NCBI RefSeq assembly: GCF_003254545.1
Contig: NZ_QJRH01000063.1
Coordinates: 1 to 64,000, forward strand
Reading direction: 5' to 3'
DNA: 64,000 bases
Source: Flavobacterium tistrianum
GTDB taxonomy: Bacteria > Bacteroidota > Bacteroidia > Flavobacteriales > Flavobacteriaceae
Both the position numbers and the translations under genes were made by a program. Every line of letters begins with the position of its first letter. Positions within the stretch are counted from its first letter, which is position 1. The notes beneath the pieces were generated by a model. That model worked only from the letters and a program-made list of their open reading frames with translations, had not been told where the DNA came from and made no database searches. This document shows positions 1 to 7,619 of this stretch, piece by piece.

Positions 1-14
1 CTATTTTGCGAGTG

Positions 15-45
15 CAAAGATATAAATGTTTTTTAATATTCCAAA
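15..45 (-). promoter_or_regulatory. Bacteroidetes-type promoter reading leftward out of the window
   Basis: On the minus strand the -33 element TTTG (42-45) and the -7 element TATCTTTG (15-22) are separated by exactly 19 bp, a perfect fit to the Bacteroidetes primary sigma consensus. Transcription should start near position 8 and run off the left edge, so the gene it serves is not visible. It lies just beyond the tRNA-Thr terminator, so it probably begins a new transcript. Confidence 0.65.
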
Positions 46-72
46 AAAAATTTCGCACCTCTCTCTATAATT

Positions 73-102
73 AAAAAAACCACCACATTTCTGTGATGGT
101 TT
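73..102 (-). terminator. Rho-independent terminator of tRNA-Thr
   Basis: On the minus strand an 11-bp stem with one G-T pair (arms at 92-102 and 77-87, four-base loop) is followed by a run of T. It starts about 10 bp after the 3' end of the tRNA, as expected for a single-tRNA transcript. Confidence 0.8.
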
Positions 103-112
103 CCGTTTTTTG

Positions 113-186
113 AGCCGATAGAGGGACTCGAACCCACGACCTGCTGATTACAAATCAGCTGCTCTAGCCAGCTGAGCTACATCGGC
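113..186 (-). tRNA. tRNA-Thr (anticodon TGT)
   Basis: The minus strand folds as a complete cloverleaf. The acceptor arm pairs GCCGATG with TATCGGC, the D arm contains AGCTCAGCTGG, the anticodon loop is TTTGTAA inside the stem CTGAT/ATCAG, and the T arm contains GGTTCGAGTCC. The TGT anticodon reads ACA and other Thr codons. CCA is not encoded. Its own promoter (200-230) and terminator (73-102) flank it, so it appears to be a single-gene transcription unit. Confidence 0.95.
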
Positions 187-199
187 GTCATTACGGGTG

Positions 200-230
200 C
201 AAATATAAAGCGGTTTTTCAATTTCCCAAA
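200..230 (-). promoter_or_regulatory. Promoter of tRNA-Thr
   Basis: The -33 TTTG (227-230) and -7 TATATTTG (200-207) on the minus strand are 19 bp apart, an exact Bacteroidetes consensus. The predicted start near 193 is about 7 bp upstream of the mature tRNA end. Confidence 0.8.
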
Positions 231-262
231 ATATTTTTGCACTTTTTTACGCTTTTTTTTGC

Positions 263-529
263 TTATAATGCGTTGATTTTTTCAATCAATTGATTAGCAG
301 CTTGTTCTAATTCAACATTAATTTGCTTGAAGTGCGCTTTTTTATTTTCAACGTTCTTTGCGTTCACTTTTGTAATCAAAGTATCGAATGCAGCAATAGC
401 TTCATCGACCAAAGCATTCGTTTCTGGAGTAGGATTTCCTGTTGTTGACATCTCAAACAAGTAAACTGCCTCAATAATATCTCCTAATACGAAGTTGATG
501 TCTTTCTTTAAATTCTTAACGTTTGCCAT
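263..529 (-). CDS. Small conserved hypothetical protein, 88 aa
   Basis: The function is not recognised. The start is placed at the ATG at 529 (MANVKNLKKDIN), not the in-frame codon at 559, because a -7 promoter element (TACTTTTG, 557-564) overlaps the longer start. The product is a helix-rich, soluble, charged protein with no signal peptide or membrane segment. It is probably an all-alpha bundle, with a coiled-coil-like C-terminal half (about residues 50-88). It seems monocistronic, lying between tRNA-Thr and manA. Similar short proteins starting ANVKNLKKDI are familiar from Flavobacteria, but no role is known to me. Confidence 0.75.
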   Translation of the reverse strand: MANVKNLKKDINFVLGDIIEAVYLFEMSTTGNPTPETNALVDEAIAAFDTLITKVNAKNVENKKAHFKQINVELEQAANQLIEKINAL

Positions 530-556
530 TTTTCTTTTTATTTTAATTTGCGTCTG

Positions 557-564
557 CAAAAGTA
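557..564 (-). promoter_or_regulatory. Putative -7 element TACTTTTG
   Basis: This matches TAnnTTTG on the minus strand, 28 bp upstream of the ATG at 529. No TTTG lies at the ideal -33 distance, so only half the promoter is supported. Confidence 0.45.
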
Positions 565-586
565 CATATTATCTTTAAATTTAATG

Positions 587-1555
587 CTAAGAAATGTAAA
601 TTTCTAAAATTGAAGCTTTTCCGCTCAAACTAAATGCATTTATTGCAGCTGGAACCAAAACAGTATCTCCTTTTTTGTAAGCCTGTTTGAATCCATCATA
701 TTCGATTTCAAAATCACCTTCGATACACATATATACCGTAAATGTTTCTCCATTTTTAGCAACTTCTAATTTATTTTCTAACGGAAGAAAATTAGTTGTA
801 AAATAAGGACAATCTACAACCGTATTTGAAGTATTAACTTTAGTCTCGTATTTTTTCTGTGTATCAACCTTATTATAGTTAATTGCATCTAGTGCAAGAT
901 CTACGTGCAATTCTCTTTTGTTTCCTTGTGCGTCTACGCGGTCAAAATCATATAATCTATACGTAATATCAGATGTTTGCTGAATTTCTGCCACTACCAA
1001 TCCAGCTCCAATTGCATGAACCGTTCCAGTTTCTAAGAAGAAAACATCTCCAGATTTTGCTTTTACATCATCTAGAATAGAAACTAAAGTATTATCGTGC
1101 AAATGCTTTAAATATTCTTCTTTACTAGAATCTTCTTTAAAACCAACAATAATTCTAGCATCTGCATCGGCTTGCATTACGTACCACATTTCTGTTTTTC
1201 CGAATGAATTGTGACGCTCTTTTGCCAATTTATCATTTGGATGCACCTGAATAGAAAGATCTTCTCTTGCATCTAAATATTTAAAAAGAAGCGGAAACTG
1301 TTTTCCAAATCTCTCATAAACTTTAGTTCCTAAAATAGCGTCTGGTGTTTCATCGATTAAATCCATTAAAGATTTTCCTTTTAAAACTCCATTTGCAACA
1401 ACACTTACATCTCCTTGTACAGTAGATAATTCCCAGCTTTCGCCCGTGATTTTAGAAACGATTGGTTTGTTTAGAATAGTTTTTAGTTTTTCTCCTCCCC
1501 AGATTCTTTCTTTTAAAATCGGTTCAAATTGCAAAGGGTATAAATTTTGACTCAT
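587..1555 (-). CDS. manA: Mannose-6-phosphate isomerase, class I
   Basis: It interconverts mannose-6-P and fructose-6-P in the cytoplasm and links glycolysis to GDP-mannose and other sugar precursors. The type I cupin metal site is visible: SIQVHPND (101-108, supplying Q103 and H105), the Glu in KTEMWY (E122) and H180 in TGTVHAIGAG. The motif QQTSDITYRLYDFDR (192-206) is typical of the short Bacteroidetes/Firmicutes class. At 322 aa it is full length for this class. It is the last gene of a minus-strand run idi-queD-bcp-manA. The 57-bp gap to bcp leaves room for a separate start, but no promoter was recognised there. Confidence 0.93.
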   Translation of the reverse strand: MSQNLYPLQFEPILKERIWGGEKLKTILNKPIVSKITGESWELSTVQGDVSVVANGVLKGKSLMDLIDETPDAILGTKVYERFGKQFPLLFKYLDAREDLSIQVHPNDKLAKERHNSFGKTEMWYVMQADADARIIVGFKEDSSKEEYLKHLHDNTLVSILDDVKAKSGDVFFLETGTVHAIGAGLVVAEIQQTSDITYRLYDFDRVDAQGNKRELHVDLALDAINYNKVDTQKKYETKVNTSNTVVDCPYFTTNFLPLENKLEVAKNGETFTVYMCIEGDFEIEYDGFKQAYKKGDTVLVPAAINAFSLSGKASILEIYIS

Positions 1556-1612
1556 GTTTTTTAGGCTAATATATTTGTTTAATTAATTCTATTCTGATAC
1601 TATTTTGGTATT

Positions 1613-2071
1613 CTATGATACTAATTCTTGTACAGCTTCTAACGCTTTCGATATATGTTTAGCCGCATTTGAGCTATCAAATATCGAAATCACCAGTCCA
1701 TTTTTATCAATTATATAGGTAATGCGTCCCGGAAGAAGTCCAAATAAAATATTGCGGACACCAAAAAGTTTTCTTAATCTTTTATCCTGATCTGAAAGCA
1801 AAATAAAAGGTAATTTATGTTTAGCAGCAAATTTATGATGTGATTTTACACTATCGCTGCTAATACCAATTACCTCAGCTCCCAAATCTTTAAAATCTTC
1901 GTATTGATCCCGAAAACTGCAAGCTTCGGTTGTACATCCTGGCGTATTATCTTTTGGGTAAAAATAAATCACCAGCGGTTTTCTTCCTAAAACGCTTTGG
2001 CTTTCAAAAAGTTCACCATTGTTGTCTTTCGCAGTAAAATTCGGAACTATATCTCCTATTTTTAATGACAT
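1613..2071 (-). CDS. bcp: Thioredoxin-dependent thiol peroxidase (BCP/PrxQ)
   Basis: This peroxiredoxin reduces hydrogen peroxide and organic hydroperoxides with thioredoxin as donor. The peroxidatic C46 and resolving C51 form the PrxQ signature PGCTTEAC (44-51). The thioredoxin-like fold is supported by VIYFYPKDNTPGC (34-46) and by GVRNILFGLLPGRITYIID near residue 105. The 152-aa length is normal and there is no signal peptide, so it is cytoplasmic. The gene lies 3 bp from the upstream pterin enzyme and is almost certainly cotranscribed with it. Confidence 0.93.
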   Translation of the reverse strand: MSLKIGDIVPNFTAKDNNGELFESQSVLGRKPLVIYFYPKDNTPGCTTEACSFRDQYEDFKDLGAEVIGISSDSVKSHHKFAAKHKLPFILLSDQDKRLRKLFGVRNILFGLLPGRITYIIDKNGLVISIFDSSNAAKHISKALEAVQELVS

Positions 2072-2074
2072 TTT

Positions 2075-2485
2075 TTATTCTCCTTTATAAGTTACAAAAT
2101 TTCGTTCCGTTTCGTTCAGCACAACCTCAAGGTCAAAGTCGGCATGAATTCGTTGTCTAATTTTATTCCATATCACAACAGCAATATTTTCTGCGGTCGG
2201 ATTCAAATCTGCAAATTCTGGAACGTCCAGATTGAGATTTTTGTGATCAAACGGAATTTCTACTTCTTCACGTATAATATCCGCTAATACTTTCACATCG
2301 AGAACAAAACCAGTTTCGGGGTCAATTTTTCCTGTAACACTTACTGTTAAACCATAATTATGACCATGAAAGTTGGGATTGTTGCATTTTCCAAAAACAG
2401 CATCGTTTTTCTCAAATGACCAATCCTTTCGATGCAGTCGATGTGCAGCATTAAAATGTGCTTTTCTTGATATGGTTACTCTCAT
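2075..2485 (-). CDS. queD: 6-carboxytetrahydropterin synthase / 6-pyruvoyl-tetrahydropterin synthase family
   Basis: This T-fold enzyme acts on dihydroneopterin triphosphate. In bacteria it usually makes 6-carboxytetrahydropterin for queuosine. The zinc ligands are H15 (FNAAHRL) and H40/H42 (NFHGHNYG), and C34 in FGKCNNPN sits where the catalytic Cys is expected. It is 136 aa, full length. No other queuosine genes are in view, so a tetrahydropterin-cofactor role cannot be excluded. It sits 20 bp after idi and 3 bp before bcp, in an operon-like layout. Confidence 0.87.
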   Translation of the reverse strand: MRVTISRKAHFNAAHRLHRKDWSFEKNDAVFGKCNNPNFHGHNYGLTVSVTGKIDPETGFVLDVKVLADIIREEVEIPFDHKNLNLDVPEFADLNPTAENIAVVIWNKIRQRIHADFDLEVVLNETERNFVTYKGE

Positions 2486-2505
2486 TTATGCTTTTGGTTA
2501 GTTGG

Positions 2506-3033
2506 CTATAATTTATGGTCTTCTAGATAATGATCAAATTCATCAAAAATTATCTTAAACCATACGGTATAAATTTCGGGCTGTTTTTCAATATCTGCTT
2601 TAACATCTTCAATACTCATCCATTTCCAGTCTTCTACTTCGTCTGGGTTTATGTTTGGCTCTTCATTATAGTAACCAATCATAACATGATCCAGCTCATG
2701 TTCTGTCAAACCATTGTCAAAAGGCGCTTTATAGATAAAATGGAATAACTCTTTCAATTCAGCTTTAAATCCCATTTCTTCAAACAACCTTCGGCTTCCC
2801 GCTTGAATATTTGTTTCTCCTTCTCTCTGATGACTGCAGCAAGTGTTTGTCCAAAGCAACGGAGAATGATATTTATGATGTGCTCGCTGTTGCAGCATAA
2901 TTTCGTTTTTACTGTTTAAAATAAAAACCGAAAAGGCACGGTGCAAAAGCGCTTTTTCATGTGCTTCTAATTTTGGCATCAAGCCAATCTGTTCATCGTT
3001 CTGATTAACCAGTATTACGTTTTCTTCTATCAT
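2506..3033 (-). CDS. idi: Isopentenyl-diphosphate delta-isomerase, type I
   Basis: It isomerises IPP to DMAPP for isoprenoid synthesis (quinones, undecaprenyl phosphate, carotenoids). It has a Nudix-like fold with metal-binding His residues near H25 and H31, the active-site Cys in WTNTCCSHQ (61-69; C66 aligns with the catalytic Cys), a Nudix-like helix SRRLFEEMGF (80-89) and an acidic EHELDH motif (111-116). At 175 aa it matches the E. coli enzyme. It is first in the idi-queD-bcp-manA run. A -7-like element (TATTTTTG, 3051-3058) lies just upstream. Confidence 0.93.
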   Translation of the reverse strand: MIEENVILVNQNDEQIGLMPKLEAHEKALLHRAFSVFILNSKNEIMLQQRAHHKYHSPLLWTNTCCSHQREGETNIQAGSRRLFEEMGFKAELKELFHFIYKAPFDNGLTEHELDHVMIGYYNEEPNINPDEVEDWKWMSIEDVKADIEKQPEIYTVWFKIIFDEFDHYLEDHKL

Positions 3034-3050
3034 AATGCTTCTTAAGCAAA

Positions 3051-3058
3051 CAAAAATA
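3051..3058 (-). promoter_or_regulatory. Putative -7 element TATTTTTG upstream of idi
   Basis: It matches TAnnTTTG on the minus strand and would start transcription about 10 bp before the idi ATG. The -33 position reads TTTT, not TTTG, so the assignment is moderate. The 294-bp gap between idi and msrB (3034-3327) otherwise shows only AT-rich sequence and the msrB promoter. Confidence 0.4.
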
Positions 3059-3291
3059 CGAAAAAAGAAATGGCTTAAAAATGCTAATTAAGCTTGTCAA
3101 AAGTTAAGGTTTTGACCCGATTTCTATTTTACTGATTTACAACGTTATAATTTACATTAAATTTTAAAAGCAGTTAAAATTAAGACATAAAAACTACATT
3201 GCCTTATTTTACGTAACTAATAAAAAGTTAAAACACACTTAAAAAAATCTCAATAATAACACTCCCTGTATTTTAAAGCTAATTCTCAGCG

Positions 3292-3299
3292 TATCTTTG
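3292..3299 (+). promoter_or_regulatory. Putative -7 element TATCTTTG upstream of msrB
   Basis: It is an exact TAnnTTTG match 28 bp before the msrB ATG, with predicted transcription start near 3306. No clear TTTG lies 19 bp further upstream. Confidence 0.5.
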
Positions 3300-3327
3300 A
3301 TATACAGATTAATTCACCCAAGAACTC

Positions 3328-3882
3328 ATGAAATCCAAAAATCTAATTTTCAGCCTTTGCTTTTTACTGCCGCTGTTTATTTTGCAGGCTTGCGGACAAA
3401 ACACAAAAAAACAATCTGCAAACACAACTGTTATGGAAAATAAAATCAGTAAACCCGGGAATCCTTATTATTCAAATACCGACACTACGAAATTAAATGT
3501 AAGCAATGCCGAATGGAAAAAGGTTTTACCAGAAGATGTTTATGCCGTAATGCGTGAGGCGGACACCGAAAGACCTTTTACAGGAAAATATTGGAACACT
3601 GACGAAAAAGGAACATATTACTGCGCTTCTTGCGGAAATTTGCTTTTTAGATCTACAGCAAAATTTTCAAGCAGTTGCGGATGGCCAAGTTTCTTTGAAC
3701 AGGAAAACAAAAAAAGCATTGTTTTTAAAGAAGATAATTCTCTTGGAATGGAAAGAATTGAAGCGCTTTGCGGACGCTGTGGAGGACATTTAGGACACAT
3801 ATTTGATGATGGTCCTCCTCCTACAGGAAAACGCTACTGCATGAATTCGATTGCTCTTGATTTTATTCCTGACAATAAATAA
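3328..3882 (+). CDS. msrB: Peptide-methionine (R)-S-oxide reductase, lipoprotein
   Basis: It repairs methionine-R-sulfoxide in proteins. A lipobox LQAC (19-22) predicts a lipoprotein anchored by C22, so repair happens in the cell envelope. The SelR domain covers about residues 55-180. The zinc cysteines are C99/C102 and C148/C151, the catalytic Cys is C171 in RYCMNS, and C117 in SSCGWPSF is a likely resolving Cys. The hydrophilic linker after C22 (rich in Asn, Lys and Thr) is typical of Bacteroidetes lipoproteins. It lies 7 bp before msrA and is surely cotranscribed with it. Confidence 0.95.
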   Translation: MKSKNLIFSLCFLLPLFILQACGQNTKKQSANTTVMENKISKPGNPYYSNTDTTKLNVSNAEWKKVLPEDVYAVMREADTERPFTGKYWNTDEKGTYYCASCGNLLFRSTAKFSSSCGWPSFFEQENKKSIVFKEDNSLGMERIEALCGRCGGHLGHIFDDGPPPTGKRYCMNSIALDFIPDNK

Positions 3883-3889
3883 TCACAAA

Positions 3890-4495
3890 ATGAAAAATAT
3901 ACTTTTAATATGTCTTTTTGCGCTTTCGCTAAATGGCGTTTCTCAAAATAAAAAAGCCAATCTAGAAACTATTACACTTGGCGGAGGATGTTACTGGTGC
4001 GTTGAAGCTGTTTACGAAAATCTTGACGGAGTAAAATCTGTTGTTTCTGGATTTTCTGGCGGAAAAGTCGCCAATCCAACTTACGAAGAAGTTTGCACAG
4101 GAGAAACAGGTCACGCCGAAGTTGTGCAGATTACTTATGACAAAAATGTAACTGATATTAACGAAATCTTCAAAGTCTTTTTTACCGTTCACGATCCGAC
4201 AACATTAAATCGTCAGGGAGCAGATGTTGGAACGCAATACCGTTCTGTTATTTTCTATAAAAATGACGAACAGAAAAAAGCGGCTCAAAGCATTATTGCC
4301 GAATTAAATAAAGCTAAGGTTTACAGCAGTCCAATTGTGACAAAAGTTGAGCCTTTTAAAGTTTTTTATAAAGCCGAAGATTATCATCAAAACTATTATT
4401 CCAACAATAAAAATCAGCCGTATTGTAAAATGGTGATTCAACCGAAAATAGAAAAATTTGAAAAGGTTTTTAAAGACAAACTCAAAAAGAAATAA
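3890..4495 (+). CDS. msrA: Peptide-methionine (S)-S-oxide reductase, exported
   Basis: It repairs methionine-S-sulfoxide and complements the neighbouring MsrB stereochemically. The start at 3890 is chosen over an upstream in-frame codon (3851) that would overlap msrB, because it yields a clean signal peptide (residues 1-18, ending NGVSQ). The catalytic motif GGGCYWC (31-37, nucleophile C34) and GETGHAEVV (71-79) are intact, with EDYHQNYY near the C-terminus. A hairpin terminator follows at 4518-4548. The pair forms an envelope methionine-repair operon. Confidence 0.94.
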   Translation: MKNILLICLFALSLNGVSQNKKANLETITLGGGCYWCVEAVYENLDGVKSVVSGFSGGKVANPTYEEVCTGETGHAEVVQITYDKNVTDINEIFKVFFTVHDPTTLNRQGADVGTQYRSVIFYKNDEQKKAAQSIIAELNKAKVYSSPIVTKVEPFKVFYKAEDYHQNYYSNNKNQPYCKMVIQPKIEKFEKVFKDKLKKK

Positions 4496-4517
4496 CGATT
4501 ATTAAAAACATAATTCT

Positions 4518-4548
4518 AAAACCGTCCAAAAAAATGGGCGGTTTTTTT
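4518..4548 (+). terminator. Terminator of msrB-msrA
   Basis: The stem pairs AAACCGTCC with GGGCGGTTT (one G-T pair) and is followed by a T run. It begins 22 bp after the msrA stop. Confidence 0.8.
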
Positions 4549-4678
4549 ATTTCCTAAACCCTTATGAATACAGGGATTTCCGTTTAATTGAAAAAATATT
4601 TTAATTTTTTTTCTCTTTTTTGTCCAATCCTGAAAGTTCGATTGTTATTAGGGTATAAACAATTAAAAAATATACATC

Positions 4679-5131
4679 ATGGAAACTAGATTAAATTTAT
4701 TCGAACAAGGTCAAAAAGCAGTTAGCACATTATTTGGAATTAGCGGTTACTTGAAAAAAAGTTCAATCGAAGCATCTCTTATGGAATTAATAAATTTCAG
4801 AGTATCTCAAATCAACAACTGCGGTTATTGTTTAGACATGCACTCAAAAGAGGCTTTAGCGGCCGGAGAAACAACACAGCGTTTATTTGGATTAAGTGTT
4901 TGGAAAGAAACTCCTTACTATACAAAAAGAGAAAGAGTTGCTCTTGCTCTTGCAGAAGCTGTAAATGCGTGCGATGTTCCAGACGAAATTTACGAAATAG
5001 CAAAAGCTGAATTTACAGAACAAGAATTAATCGATCTTACGCTTGCAGTTGCAGCAATTAACGCTTGGAATCGTCTTAATATCACTTTTGCAAACGTACC
5101 AGGAACTTACAGAGTTGGGCAGTTTGGATAA
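4679..5131 (+). CDS. AhpD-like carboxymuconolactone decarboxylase family protein
   Basis: The all-alpha AhpD/CMD fold has a redox CxxC: C48 and C51 in NNCGYCLDMHSKEAL, with H55 as the conserved proton-relay His. This is the alkylhydroperoxidase-type signature and not the true decarboxylase. The 150-aa length fits. There is no signal peptide. Downstream lie a DGPF/YCII protein and an ECF sigma factor on the same strand, so it may belong to that sigma factor's target module and act in peroxide or other thiol chemistry. The substrate is unknown. Confidence 0.85.
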   Translation: METRLNLFEQGQKAVSTLFGISGYLKKSSIEASLMELINFRVSQINNCGYCLDMHSKEALAAGETTQRLFGLSVWKETPYYTKRERVALALAEAVNACDVPDEIYEIAKAEFTEQELIDLTLAVAAINAWNRLNITFANVPGTYRVGQFG

Positions 5132-5213
5132 ATAATAATTGGTTTTTATTTTCTAAAAAACAATTAACTTTATACAACTTAAAGCAGATTATTCAATTAT
5201 AAAAACATAAAAA

Positions 5214-5549
5214 ATGAATGAGTTTTTATTGATTTTCAGAAGAGATTTTAAAACAAAAGAAGCACAGCCTTCTCCAGAAGAATACCAACAGCACCTGCAG
5301 CAATGGCAAAACTGGTTTGGAAGCCTTGCTGCTCAAGATAAACTGGCTAGACCTTTACAGCGTTGGGACGGACAAGGAAAACTAGTCAATTCTAAAGGAG
5401 TAACTGATGGCCCATTTGTAGAAATTAAAGAATCAATCGGCGGCTTAATAATCATTAAAGCCAAAGATTATGATGAAGCTGCAGAAATCGCACAAGGATG
5501 TCCAGTTTTAAATTTTGGCGGAAATGTCGAAATTAGAATGGGTGTTTAA
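5214..5549 (+). CDS. YCII/DGPF-domain protein
   Basis: A small ferredoxin-like-fold protein (111 aa) carrying the name-giving DGPF motif at 65-68 (TDGPFVEIKE). DGPF proteins are the characteristic genomic partners of ECF42 sigma factors, and the next gene is one. Family members probably are enzymes or ligand binders, but the biochemical role is unknown. There is no signal peptide. It is 62 bp from the sigma factor gene, with a hairpin in between (5569-5604). Confidence 0.87.
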   Translation: MNEFLLIFRRDFKTKEAQPSPEEYQQHLQQWQNWFGSLAAQDKLARPLQRWDGQGKLVNSKGVTDGPFVEIKESIGGLIIIKAKDYDEAAEIAQGCPVLNFGGNVEIRMGV

Positions 5550-5568
5550 TAATAAACCAACTGAAATA

Positions 5569-5604
5569 AAAATGCCTTTGTATCTTTACTTAGGCATTTT
5601 TTCT
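5569..5604 (+). terminator. Possible terminator/attenuator between the DGPF gene and the sigma gene
   Basis: AAAATGCC (5569-5576) pairs with GGCATTTT (5593-5600), and T residues follow. It lies 12 bp before the sigma factor ATG, so it could reduce read-through and keep sigma factor levels low. The 16-base loop makes it weaker than the other terminators. Confidence 0.4.
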
Positions 5605-5611
5605 TAAAAAC

Positions 5612-6856
5612 ATGGAGCATAAAGAACTTTTACCCAATTTATTTAGAACCGAATATCAAAAAATAGTTTCAGTTCTCTGCAGCTTATTCGGTATTCAGCA
5701 TATCGAAATTGCTGAAGATATTGTAAGTGATACTTTTTTGACCGCTTCAGAAACTTGGGCAATTAAAGGAATTCCAGAAAATCCTTCAGCTTGGCTTTAT
5801 ACCGTTGCCAAAAACAAAACCAAAAACTACCTGAAAAGAAATAATATTTTTGAAACCAAAATCGTTTCCGAAATAAAACACAATACTCCATTAAACAATC
5901 CTGAAATAGATATTGATTTATCTGATCAAAATATTGCCGACAGTCAGCTCGCGATGATCTTTACGGTTTGTAATCCGTGTAATTCAGAGGAAGCTCAAAT
6001 TGCTCTTGCCTTAAACCTATTGTGCGGTTTTGGTGTCAACGAAATCTCAGATGCTTTTTTATCTAACAGAGAAGTTATTTACAAAAGAATTAATCGCGCC
6101 AAAGAAAAACTGAAGGAAGAAAATATCAAAATTCAGAATCCCAGCAATTCTGAAATAAAAGACAGAATTCAAACCGTTCTAAAAACGATTTATCTACTTT
6201 ATTCTGAAGGCTACTACTCTATTTCACAAAACACCACTTTACGAAAAGATCTTTGCACCGAAGCCATGCGTCTAACGTATTTATTAGTTCAAAACGAAAG
6301 CACAAATCTGCCGCAAACTAATGCTTTAATGGCTTTGATGTGTTTTCATTCTTCAAGGTTTGATGCACGAACTGGCTCAAACGGCGAAATTATTTTATAT
6401 GAAGATCAAGATCAATCGCTTTGGAATCAGGAATTAATTGGCAAAGGAACTTATTTTCTTAGCCAGTCTTCAACTGGAAACACACTTTCAAAATATCACT
6501 TAGAAGCCGGAATTGCGTATTGGCATACCATAAAAACAGAAACTATCGAAAAATGGAAAAATATTTTGGAACTCTATAACAATCTGATCATTTTAGAATA
6601 CTCGCCAATTGTAGCTTTAAACAGAACTTATGCTTTGTCTAAAGTAAACGGAAAAAAAGAAGCAATTAAAGAAGCCGAAAAACTGAATTTAACTGATAAT
6701 CACTTTTATTATTCTTTACTCGGAAATCTCTATTCTGAAATTGATGCAAAAAAAGCATCGCAGCATTTCGAAACTGCATTTGGTTTAGCCAAAACCTCAG
6801 CTGACAAAAACATTATCAGTAAAAATATTGAACAGTTGAAATTGAAAACAAATTAA
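5612..6856 (+). CDS. ECF42-type RNA polymerase sigma factor with C-terminal TPR-like extension
   Basis: At 414 aa it is about twice the length of an ordinary ECF sigma factor. A sigma-2 region covers about residues 10-80, including the typical NPSAWLYTVAKNK segment (57-69). A sigma-4-like helix-turn-helix follows at about 120-172 (NEISDAFLSNREVIYKRINRAKEKL). The remaining ~240 residues match the DUF6596/TPR-like extension of ECF42 factors (LYSEGYYSIS, LCTEAMRLTYLL, ALNRTYALSKVNGKKEAI). ECF42 factors usually lack an anti-sigma factor and are linked to DGPF proteins, exactly as here. A terminator-like hairpin follows. Confidence 0.9.
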   Translation: MEHKELLPNLFRTEYQKIVSVLCSLFGIQHIEIAEDIVSDTFLTASETWAIKGIPENPSAWLYTVAKNKTKNYLKRNNIFETKIVSEIKHNTPLNNPEIDIDLSDQNIADSQLAMIFTVCNPCNSEEAQIALALNLLCGFGVNEISDAFLSNREVIYKRINRAKEKLKEENIKIQNPSNSEIKDRIQTVLKTIYLLYSEGYYSISQNTTLRKDLCTEAMRLTYLLVQNESTNLPQTNALMALMCFHSSRFDARTGSNGEIILYEDQDQSLWNQELIGKGTYFLSQSSTGNTLSKYHLEAGIAYWHTIKTETIEKWKNILELYNNLIILEYSPIVALNRTYALSKVNGKKEAIKEAEKLNLTDNHFYYSLLGNLYSEIDAKKASQHFETAFGLAKTSADKNIISKNIEQLKLKTN

Positions 6857-6870
6857 CTTTAGCATAAAAC

Positions 6871-6905
6871 AAAAAGAGGAAATGATTTTTCATTTCCCCT
6901 TTTTT
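6871..6905. terminator. Bidirectional terminator between the sigma factor and META genes
   Basis: The inverted repeat AAAAAGAGGAAATGA / TCATTTCCCCTTTTT (one mismatch) has T runs on both strands. It sits between two convergent genes and can end both transcripts. Confidence 0.8.
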
Positions 6906-6922
6906 ATACTGATTTGTTAAAA

Positions 6923-7360
6923 CTATTGCTTAGCTACTTTTTTAAATCTCATTACCGGAATATCCCCCTGAATTAAATTTAGTTTTCCATCTTTATCAAT
7001 AGAATAACTAGTAATTTGTCTAATTTGTTTTAAGAATACTTGTTCCCCTCCGCCTTCACAAAACATCATTGTAGTTGGCCCTTCTTCTCCAAAAGTCAAA
7101 GAATTTCCTTTTAAAGTGTAAGACGCACTATAACCGTTACATCCGTTATTGCCATAAACTTTTGTTTCTTTTTGTTCAAAAGTAAGCTGTGGTTTTTTAT
7201 TTGGGTATAATCCTTCAAAAGCAATTCTTGGCCCTGAGATATATTCCAACTCCCAAATTGTGCCAATTAAATCGCCATCATTAGAAGCAGATTTTGACGC
7301 CGTACATGAAGCAAATAATAAAGTTAAAACTGAAAGGACTGCTAATGTGTATTTTTTCAT
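6923..7360 (-). CDS. META-domain lipoprotein (HslJ-like)
   Basis: It has a lipoprotein signal with lipobox FASC (C19), followed by a META domain at about residues 30-140. It shows the family features WELEYISG (36-43), LTFEQKETKVYGNNGCNGY and MMFCEGGGEQVF. The two Cys (in NNGCNGY and MMFCEGG) are conserved in many META proteins and could form a disulfide. HslJ-type proteins are linked to heat, motility and novobiocin-resistance phenotypes, but no enzyme activity is known. It is monocistronic and convergent with the sigma factor gene. Confidence 0.87.
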   Translation of the reverse strand: MKKYTLAVLSVLTLLFASCTASKSASNDGDLIGTIWELEYISGPRIAFEGLYPNKKPQLTFEQKETKVYGNNGCNGYSASYTLKGNSLTFGEEGPTTMMFCEGGGEQVFLKQIRQITSYSIDKDGKLNLIQGDIPVMRFKKVAKQ

Positions 7361-7619
7361 AAAAGTGGATTTTAAAGATTTATAATTTGTTTTTCGAAGT
7401 TTAAAATTATTCTATAAAAATTCTTTTCTCAATATTCGTGCCCAGTTACAGGTTTATCAAAGTTTTAATTTTAGCATAAACCGTAATTCTCTGTCTCTAA
7501 GTTACTACAATTTATTTAAAGTTTTATGACTCAAATGTTTAAAATAAAACAAGCTGCATTATTTTTTTTGTAATTTGCATCGATCAAAAAACCAAAAATC
7601 ATCAATAAAAAACCAAAAA

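Noticed and set aside
3554..3793. 79-codon open frame inside msrB
   Set aside because: It lies wholly within msrB in another frame and has no family resemblance; it is a shadow of the real gene.
4679..5131. True 4-carboxymuconolactone decarboxylase
   Set aside because: The CxxC plus His pattern is of AhpD type and no aromatic catabolism genes are present.
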